NCBI GenBank assembly: GCA_026705765.1
Contig: JAPPAB010000101.1
Coordinates: 1-55,542 of the forward strand
Source of the DNA: Gemmatimonadota bacterium
Lineage (GTDB): Bacteria; Latescibacterota; UBA2968
Length of the DNA: 55,542 bases
Reading direction: 5' to 3'
The position numbers were made by a program, and so were the translations under genes. Every line of letters starts with the position of its first letter. Positions within the stretch are counted from its first letter, which is position 1. Of the stretch, positions 50,428-55,542 are shown piece by piece. The notes below the pieces were generated by a model. It did no database searches. It saw only the letters and a program-made list of their open reading frames with translations, and was not told the origin of the DNA.

Positions 50428-51456
50428 TCATCTGTGATTGTCCAGCCATTGCAGTTGATTTGTTTGCGGAAAAGCGGTGATGGGATTTTCGAGGGGGCCA
50501 ATGCCTTCAAAGGTCATGCACACGTGGTCGCCTTCACACAAGCCGCTTTCGAGGTCGTCGTCGGAAAAGACTATGGGGGTGCCCCAGTAGAGGATTTGGA
50601 GGGTGTCGGGTTCAAGGGGTAAGCGGGAAAAGAGCGATCGTTCGAGATGAAAGAGTCCGTCGGGCATGTTGAGATGGTTTTGTCCGGTATGCCCTTTTTT
50701 GTAGGCAATGCGCGTGTTGTTGCGTATCACTTCGCAAGAGACGGCTACGCTGCTGTCGTCATAAGCCGAGTTGGTGACCATCAGGGGACCGAGGCTGGCA
50801 CAGCCGTGGGACCAGTTTTTGGCCTGGGGTAAGTTGAGTGGGTTTTCGGCTTCGATGCCGTTGTCGGTGTAGTCGTTACCGCCGGTGTAGCCCAATCGCT
50901 CAATTTGGCCTGTGGCATTGAGGCCATAGATGGTTACGAGTTCTGTTTCGGGTACGAGGCGTTGGGTGTTGTGGGGATGGGATATAGAGCCACCGTGTCC
51001 GACGAGGGCAGCGGTGTCGTTTTTGGCAAAGAGTTCGGGCGTGCCGCCCTGTGCACATTCCCGGTATTTTTGATCATAGACGTTGACGGCGTCACCCGTG
51101 GCTTGTTTGGCTTCGATTTCGCGCAATTTCGCGCTGTCTTCATGGGTGACGCCCGCCAGCCAGATACGCAATTTGTGCGGTGCATCTGTTGGTGCGGTTA
51201 CCGGGCTGATGAGATGCGGTTGATCGGGGTCGTCCGTGTTGTCGAGGAGGTCGCGGAGTGAGAGGCGCAGCGCATTGTGGATATTGATTGCCTCTACTGT
51301 GGATGCAATACTGTTTTTGTTGCCCCCGTGGCGGTAATAGAGGTCGTGAAGCGAGGCCGGGTGGGGGGCACAGGCCGTAAGATCGAAGACTTCGTCGCCT
51401 TTGACAAGTCCCAGACGAGAGCCTCGCTCGGGTTGTGCGAATTGCAATAGTTTCAT
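50428..51456 (-). CDS. Fumarylacetoacetate hydrolase (FAH) family protein
   Basis: A 342-residue protein with the FAH C-terminal fold. The N-terminal MKLLQFAQPERGSRLG domain and the metal-site stretch around VTIYGLNATGQIE and NYTDNGIEAEN fit the FAH-superfamily dehydratases acting on 2-keto-3-deoxy sugar acids. The acidic ligand pattern is not fully clear to me. No SD of strength is visible before the ATG. Paired with a periplasmic cytochrome. It may be a 2-keto-3-deoxy-acid hydrolase/dehydratase; other FAH reactions (C-C bond cleavage) remain possible. Confidence 0.8.
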   Translation of the reverse strand: MKLLQFAQPERGSRLGLVKGDEVFDLTACAPHPASLHDLYYRHGGNKNSIASTVEAINIHNALRLSLRDLLDNTDDPDQPHLISPVTAPTDAPHKLRIWLAGVTHEDSAKLREIEAKQATGDAVNVYDQKYRECAQGGTPELFAKNDTAALVGHGGSISHPHNTQRLVPETELVTIYGLNATGQIERLGYTGGNDYTDNGIEAENPLNLPQAKNWSHGCASLGPLMVTNSAYDDSSVAVSCEVIRNNTRIAYKKGHTGQNHLNMPDGLFHLERSLFSRLPLEPDTLQILYWGTPIVFSDDDLESGLCEGDHVCMTFEGIGPLENPITAFPQTNQLQWLDNHR

Positions 51457-51581
51457 GGTTGCCTCGGTGATTGTGGGATGGGAAACAAGAATAGTTATAA
51501 TTGATGGACCTGTAAAGCAGATAATTAGGGATGCGGTTGCGCGATTTTTTTTGCATATTGAGGTAAAAGGAGGCAGGTCTT

Positions 51582-52361
51582 ATGGCAATAGCATTGATTA
51601 CGGGTGCGTCGAGTGGTATCGGTTTGGAATTGGCGCGGGTGTTTGCGGCTGATGGGGTTGATGTGATTTTGTCGGCGCGGTCCGAGGATAAGTTGCACGA
51701 TCTGGCGAGAGAAGTGCGAGAGGAGTACGGTGTGAGAGCTGAGGTGATTGTGGCCGATTTGTCGGTGCAGGGCGATGCGAAGAAGGTTTATGATCGGGTC
51801 AGGGAAATAGGGTGGGATGTGGATTATCTGGTGAATAATGCCGGATTTGGGGTTTATGGTTTTTATGCGGAGACAGATTGGACGGTCGAAGCGGATATGT
51901 TGCAGGTGAATATTGTCGCCCTGACGCATTTGACCAAGTTGTTTTTGCCGGGTTTGATTGAGAGGGGGCGGGGGAGAATTTTGAATGTGGCTTCGACTGC
52001 GGCGTTTCAACCCGGCCCGAGGATGGCTGTGTATTTTGCGACTAAGGCGTATGTGTTGTCGTTTTCAGATGCGATTGCCAATGAGTTAAAGGGTACTGGT
52101 GTGAGCGTGACTGCGCTGTGTCCAGGAGCGACGGAGACGGGTTTTCAACGCGCTGCAGGTGCAACGGGTTCGCGTTTGTTCGATATGCGCGGATTGCCCA
52201 CGGGGGCCGATGTGGCGAAGTATGGGTACAGGGCTATGCAAAAGGGAAAGCGGGTCGCTATTCACGGGTTGATGAGTAAGCTACTGGCTTTTACTGTGCG
52301 CTTATTGCCCAGGCGGCTTGTCGTTGCAACGACGAGAGCGTTGATTGCGAGGAGTGATTAA
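51582..52361 (+). CDS. Short-chain dehydrogenase (DltE-type SDR)
   Basis: A 259-residue classical SDR with TGASSGIG at residues 7-14, NNAGFG near 89-94, Ser in NVAST and the catalytic YFATK near 152-156. The C-terminus has a hydrophobic and basic stretch (LLAFTVRLLPRRL) suggesting membrane association, as in DltE-like members. AAAAGGAGG precedes the ATG. The stop overlaps the convergent hflX stop by 4 bases. The substrate is unknown. Confidence 0.87.
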   Translation: MAIALITGASSGIGLELARVFAADGVDVILSARSEDKLHDLAREVREEYGVRAEVIVADLSVQGDAKKVYDRVREIGWDVDYLVNNAGFGVYGFYAETDWTVEADMLQVNIVALTHLTKLFLPGLIERGRGRILNVASTAAFQPGPRMAVYFATKAYVLSFSDAIANELKGTGVSVTALCPGATETGFQRAAGATGSRLFDMRGLPTGADVAKYGYRAMQKGKRVAIHGLMSKLLAFTVRLLPRRLVVATTRALIARSD

Positions 52362-53650
52362 GCGAGTGCATCTGCCTGTGTGTGGTTTGCAGACAGGAAG
52401 CGGTCCAGTTGCAGGCGCTCGGCATGGTTGGAATTGAGGCGAATGCGCAGGTGTACGTCGTTGCCCTCATAATCCAGGGTCTGTATTTCGCTGTGGGTGT
52501 AAAGTTGCGAGAGGAGTTTGCCTTCACTTTGTGGCACCTGAAGTTTTAGGGTGACTGCATCGGCAGCCAAGAAATCACATATCCGATTTTTTACCGCGTC
52601 GAGATTGGCGACGTCGAGCGCAGAAATTGCAAGCGCATTGGGATTTTTTGCGCAGCGTTTGTCAATTTCTTTTTGTCGTTCAGAATTCGCGAGGTCCATT
52701 TTGTTATAGACAGTCAGGACGGGTTTGTCATCAATTTTGAGTTTTGTGAGGACTTCGCGGACTGTGATCATTTGCATTTTGTATTGCGAATGGCTGGCAT
52801 CGACAACGTGAAGGAGCAGGTCTGCCTGTACGGCTTCTTGTAATGTGGCGCGAAAGCAGGCAAAGAGGTGGTGCGGTAAGCGGTTGATAAAGCCGACGGT
52901 GTCGGTGAGCAAGATGGGGCGATGGCTTTGGACATCGACGCTGCGCGTGGTGTTGGTCAAAGTGGCAAAAAGCTGGTTTTCGACCAGAACATTTTCACCT
53001 GAAATCCCGCGCATAAGCGTGGATTTGCCCGCGTTGGTATAGCCAACGAGCACGACGTTAAAACTATGGCTGCGCCCTTTGCGGCTTGTGTCCATTTGAC
53101 GTCTCACTCGTTTGAGGCTGTCGTAGAGGGACTTTCCGCGTTGTTCGATCCACCTGCGGGTGGTTTCGGTGTGCGTTTCACCCGATCCGAGGCCTGCGCG
53201 ACGTTCTGCGTGGGGATTAAACTGGCGAATGCGGGGGCGCAAATAACGCAGGTGGGCCATTTGCACTTGAATTTGCGCGGTGCGTGTGCGTGCGTGTAAA
53301 GCAAAAATATCGAGAATGAGCAGGCTGCGGTCGAGGATGCGCACCCCAGTATGGGTTTCGAGGTTGCGCATTTGCGAGGGCGAAAGGTCATTGTCAAAGA
53401 TGATCGCGTCGATATTGCTCTTTTGGGCCATTTCTCGAAGTTCGTCGATTTTGCCCGAACCTATATAGGTGGCTGGATCGGGTTTGTCGCGATTTTGCAA
53501 TGTGCGATCAATTACCTCAAAGGTGGCAGTGGTGGCCAGGTGCGCGAGTTCTTCGAGAGATTCTCTGGCGCTGCGCGTGGAGATACCGCGTTGTGCCATC
53601 CCAACGAGAACGGCACGTCGTATGCCCTGTGCGTCAAAGATATGGTCCAT
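52358..53650 (-). CDS. hflX: Ribosome-associated GTPase HflX
   Basis: A 430-residue GTPase. The N-terminal HflX domain contains YIGSGKIDEL and a GLGSGETHTETTRRWIEQR helical segment; the G domain starts with G1 GYTNAGKST and has DTVGFI (G3) and NKMD (G4). ATG 53650 follows AGGGG; further in-frame starts at 53680 and upstream lack such spacing. HflX splits stalled 70S/100S ribosomes after heat stress. It is divergent from the RDD gene with 47 bases between starts. The C-terminal tail is His/Gln-rich and ends LA. Confidence 0.93.
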   Translation of the reverse strand: MDHIFDAQGIRRAVLVGMAQRGISTRSARESLEELAHLATTATFEVIDRTLQNRDKPDPATYIGSGKIDELREMAQKSNIDAIIFDNDLSPSQMRNLETHTGVRILDRSLLILDIFALHARTRTAQIQVQMAHLRYLRPRIRQFNPHAERRAGLGSGETHTETTRRWIEQRGKSLYDSLKRVRRQMDTSRKGRSHSFNVVLVGYTNAGKSTLMRGISGENVLVENQLFATLTNTTRSVDVQSHRPILLTDTVGFINRLPHHLFACFRATLQEAVQADLLLHVVDASHSQYKMQMITVREVLTKLKIDDKPVLTVYNKMDLANSERQKEIDKRCAKNPNALAISALDVANLDAVKNRICDFLAADAVTLKLQVPQSEGKLLSQLYTHSEIQTLDYEGNDVHLRIRLNSNHAERLQLDRFLSANHTQADALA

Positions 53651-53697
53651 GTTATCCCCTGAGTTTTTAGTTATATTCATAATAATAAGGTGAAGAT

Positions 53698-54219
53698 ATG
53701 TTGATGCAAAGCGAAATCGCCGGGATAGGACGGCGTCTGTTGGCAACGGTGCTGGATTTTTTGATTTTGCACCTGGTGCTGACGGTGGTTCTGCGCAATA
53801 TGCTGCTGTCGCCTGCGGGCGTTTGGATGGTGGATTTTATTTTTATTGTGGTGTATTCCGCGGTATTTGTGGGGGTTATGGGCCAGACGCCGGGGAAGAT
53901 GTTGTTGGGGTTGCGCGTGATTGATGCACAGGGTGGTGGGTTGAATTATGGGCAGACGTTTCGACGTGCAGTGGTGAAGTGGGCGCCGGTTTTTGTGCTG
54001 TTTATTCTGATGGCTCTGTTGACGCCAGAGGAGTTGTATCAGCTTCCCGCGGATGGAGAGGGGGTTGAGGTGGAGGCGCAATCGGCTGCGGTTTCTTCGA
54101 CCGCGATGGTGATCGGTACGGTGGTCTGGGTGGTGTTGATTCACATGGCACGCCGCCATCCCGACGGACAGGGGATTCACGACCGGGTGGCAGAGACGTA
54201 TGTGATTAGAACGGGGTGA
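53698..54219 (+). CDS. RDD-family membrane protein
   Basis: A 173-residue protein with three or four membrane segments. The RDD pattern is visible: GIGRRLLATVLDFLI at residues about 9-23, with Arg and Asp, and MGQTPGKMLLGLRVI at 61-75, the conserved GxTxGKxxxGLRV segment. AAGGTGAAGAT precedes the ATG. RDD proteins have no firm function; some act as transporters. The gene is convergent with the partial gene at 54223, with three bases between stops. Confidence 0.85.
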   Translation: MLMQSEIAGIGRRLLATVLDFLILHLVLTVVLRNMLLSPAGVWMVDFIFIVVYSAVFVGVMGQTPGKMLLGLRVIDAQGGGLNYGQTFRRAVVKWAPVFVLFILMALLTPEELYQLPADGEGVEVEAQSAAVSSTAMVIGTVVWVVLIHMARRHPDGQGIHDRVAETYVIRTG

Positions 54220-54222
54220 TGA

Positions 54223-55536
54223 TTATCGGGTGCCCGCAAGAAAAAAGACAGCGTCTTTTTTTGTGATCTGGTCGGCGTTTTTGTCTGTGATTGTGAGTTT
54301 GAGGGTGTAGCGTCCGGGTGCGAGATTGGTGAGGGGCATTTCGAGATAGGTGTTTTCGTCGGGGTTTGTACCGACTTGATCAAAGCTGAGGCCAACGGCC
54401 TCGGTATTTTTTGTGCCCAATTTGGCGAGGAGGGATACGAGTGCGAAACCGGTTTCCTGGCGTTTTTGCACTTCGTAGGAGATGGTGTATCGCGTCTGTC
54501 CAAATTCGTCGCGTTTGAGGTTGTAGATTTCAAAGTAAACGTACATGGACATGCCGGGGACAAAGGTTGCCGAGGGCTGCGGCTGAATGTAGAGGTCGCC
54601 GCGCACAAAGGATGTGTCGGGTGCGCGGTCGGATTCGATGATGCGAGAGGCGACCTGGATGTCGCTGATCATCAGATGGCTTTTGTCGTGATAGGCGGGT
54701 AAGCGAAGTTCGCCCTGGCGATAGGCACCAATGCGGTTGGTGTTTTGACGCCATGCTTCAACAGCCAGTTCGTATTCGCCGGGTTCGGCGATGTGGCGCA
54801 CGCTGCTGAGGGCTTGTAAACCCCGGTCCCGAACATCATCGGTGATGTCGATGGCCAATGCGCTTTTGGTGTTTTGATAATTGAGGGCGCGGGGGTAGAT
54901 AAGCGCGGTGCGGCGTTCGACGACTACTGTGGTGTCCGGGTCTGTGAGCAGGGCCACATTGTCTAAAGGCAGGCCAAATATGACCTGTAATTCGGTTTTG
55001 TTTTTCGGTCCCCGAAAGGTGAGGGCGTCGAAGTAAAAGTCGAGGGGGTCAAGAGCTTCTATGCTGTACAATTCGGGTTCTATTGCTGCGAGCGATTGGG
55101 CGAGGGTGGCGGGGTTAAATTCGTTGAGGCGCTGAATCACGCTCATGTACGATCGTCCGGAGGATTCGGCATTGGCGAGGTCTTCTTCGGTTAGAGACGG
55201 GACGGGGGCAAAGTCGAAGTTTCCGCCCAGAAATTCATCGGTAAATGTAAATTCTGCACCCTGTCCGAGGTCTTTGTATATCCACACTTCCCAGGGTACA
55301 GAGGTCCAGCCGCTGGTCGTTGTGACGGGGCGGTAGTCGGTAAAGCCCATATTGCCCACGCGACCCAGGCCGCCTTCTTCCATGGTGCGAATCGGATAGA
55401 CGGGGCCGACGAAGTTTGCCTCAATGCCCGCATCGCCGTAGATCGCATACGCTTTTTGTTCTTGAAGGCGCTGTACATCGAGTGGTACGATGGCATTGAG
55501 TTTGCGAGAGGTGGAGATGTAGTCGGGTTCGCCATA
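54223..55536 (-). CDS. C-terminal part of a probable GWxTD-domain protein
   Basis: The frame codes a soluble protein of more than 385 residues. The beginning (IYGDAGIEANFVGPVYPIR, then VPWEVWIYKDLGQGAEFTF with a GNFDFAPVP end) fits the C-terminal part of GWxTD domains, followed by beta-rich repeats ending LTNLAPGRYTLKLTITDKNADQI. ATG 55383 is not the real start: the coding sense continues upstream (YISTSRKLNAIVPLDVQRL) to 55536, where TGA at 55539-55537 closes the frame just inside the window. Either a frameshift splits the gene there, or the stop is real and the gene is broken. GWxTD proteins are common in Bacteroidota, Acidobacteriota and related phyla. Confidence 0.5.
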   Translation of the reverse strand, partial: YGEPDYISTSRKLNAIVPLDVQRLQEQKAYAIYGDAGIEANFVGPVYPIRTMEEGGLGRVGNMGFTDYRPVTTTSGWTSVPWEVWIYKDLGQGAEFTFTDEFLGGNFDFAPVPSLTEEDLANAESSGRSYMSVIQRLNEFNPATLAQSLAAIEPELYSIEALDPLDFYFDALTFRGPKNKTELQVIFGLPLDNVALLTDPDTTVVVERRTALIYPRALNYQNTKSALAIDITDDVRDRGLQALSSVRHIAEPGEYELAVEAWRQNTNRIGAYRQGELRLPAYHDKSHLMISDIQVASRIIESDRAPDTSFVRGDLYIQPQPSATFVPGMSMYVYFEIYNLKRDEFGQTRYTISYEVQKRQETGFALVSLLAKLGTKNTEAVGLSFDQVGTNPDENTYLEMPLTNLAPGRYTLKLTITDKNADQITKKDAVFFLAGTR

Positions 55537-55542
55537 TCAAAT

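Overview
The window looks like a piece of chromosome from an uncultivated bacterium of the Poribacteria/Latescibacterota kind. This is an inference from gene content: six phytanoyl-CoA dioxygenase-like (PhyH) genes, six Gfo/Idh/MocA oxidoreductases, three sulfatase-fold genes and a GWxTD-like protein in 55 kb. Genes are tightly packed, mostly with clear Shine-Dalgarno (SD) sequences. Two tRNA genes (Arg-ACG, Glu-CTC) and housekeeping genes (ilvD, hflX, udk-like, mug, pyruvate dehydrogenase aceE-aceF-lpdA) show it is chromosomal. No insertion sequence, integrase, CRISPR array or rRNA is visible.

Layout. 1-3.2 kb: the edge of an octamer repeat, a small membrane protein, then a three-gene operon (MaoC hydratase, CitE-like lyase, family III CoA-transferase) that fits itaconate/mesaconate-type C5 dissimilation. 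3.2-4.6 kb: a sulfatase-fold protein with Thr where the formylglycine precursor should be. 4.7-6.8 kb: a SfiI-like restriction-modification unit with a DUF4926 gene, its own promoter and a terminator. 6.9-21.7 kb: a DapA-family aldolase, a cut-down ECF sigma factor, then a metabolic region of PhyH, Gfo/Idh/MocA, sulfatase, alcohol dehydrogenase, epimerase and SDR genes in short operons on both strands.

21.7-31.0 kb: an AT-richer accessory island on the minus strand. Its core is a RapA-like SNF2 helicase, a 205-aa coiled-coil protein, a 1058-aa sacsin-type GHKL ATPase with a C-terminal zinc motif, and a MazF/PemK toxin translationally coupled to the ATPase. A small conserved protein and a superinfection-immunity-domain membrane protein follow. 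The island entered or rearranged within a PIN-toxin/antitoxin pair: the antitoxin is intact, the toxin is cut after about 53 residues and runs into the helicase start. A second mazF 5' scrap, triple direct repeats and two similar hairpins lie inside. I cannot match this gene set to a named defence system, so it is the best candidate for an undescribed one.

31.0-36.2 kb: a compact five-gene minus-strand operon (PLP gamma-lyase type enzyme, nitrilase, two Gfo/Idh/MocA enzymes, ornithine cyclodeaminase family) that looks like one pathway for an unusual amino acid-like compound. 36.3-40.6 kb: two tRNAs, a secreted serine hydrolase, small accessory genes and fragments, a uridine kinase-like gene with a good sigma70 promoter, and another PhyH gene. 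40.6-55.5 kb: ilvD, mug plus a canonical sulfatase, the PDH operon with a near-consensus promoter, a diheme cytochrome plus FAH-family enzyme, an SDR, hflX, an RDD membrane protein and the C-terminal part of a probable GWxTD protein cut by the window edge.

A composite repeat (GAATCAAC-type octamers, a short spacer with GGGTGGT..GTGGGGTTCG, then TCTATTCG octamers) occurs at 9.5 kb and 39.6 kb, and probably inverted at the left window edge, with different octamer copy numbers each time.
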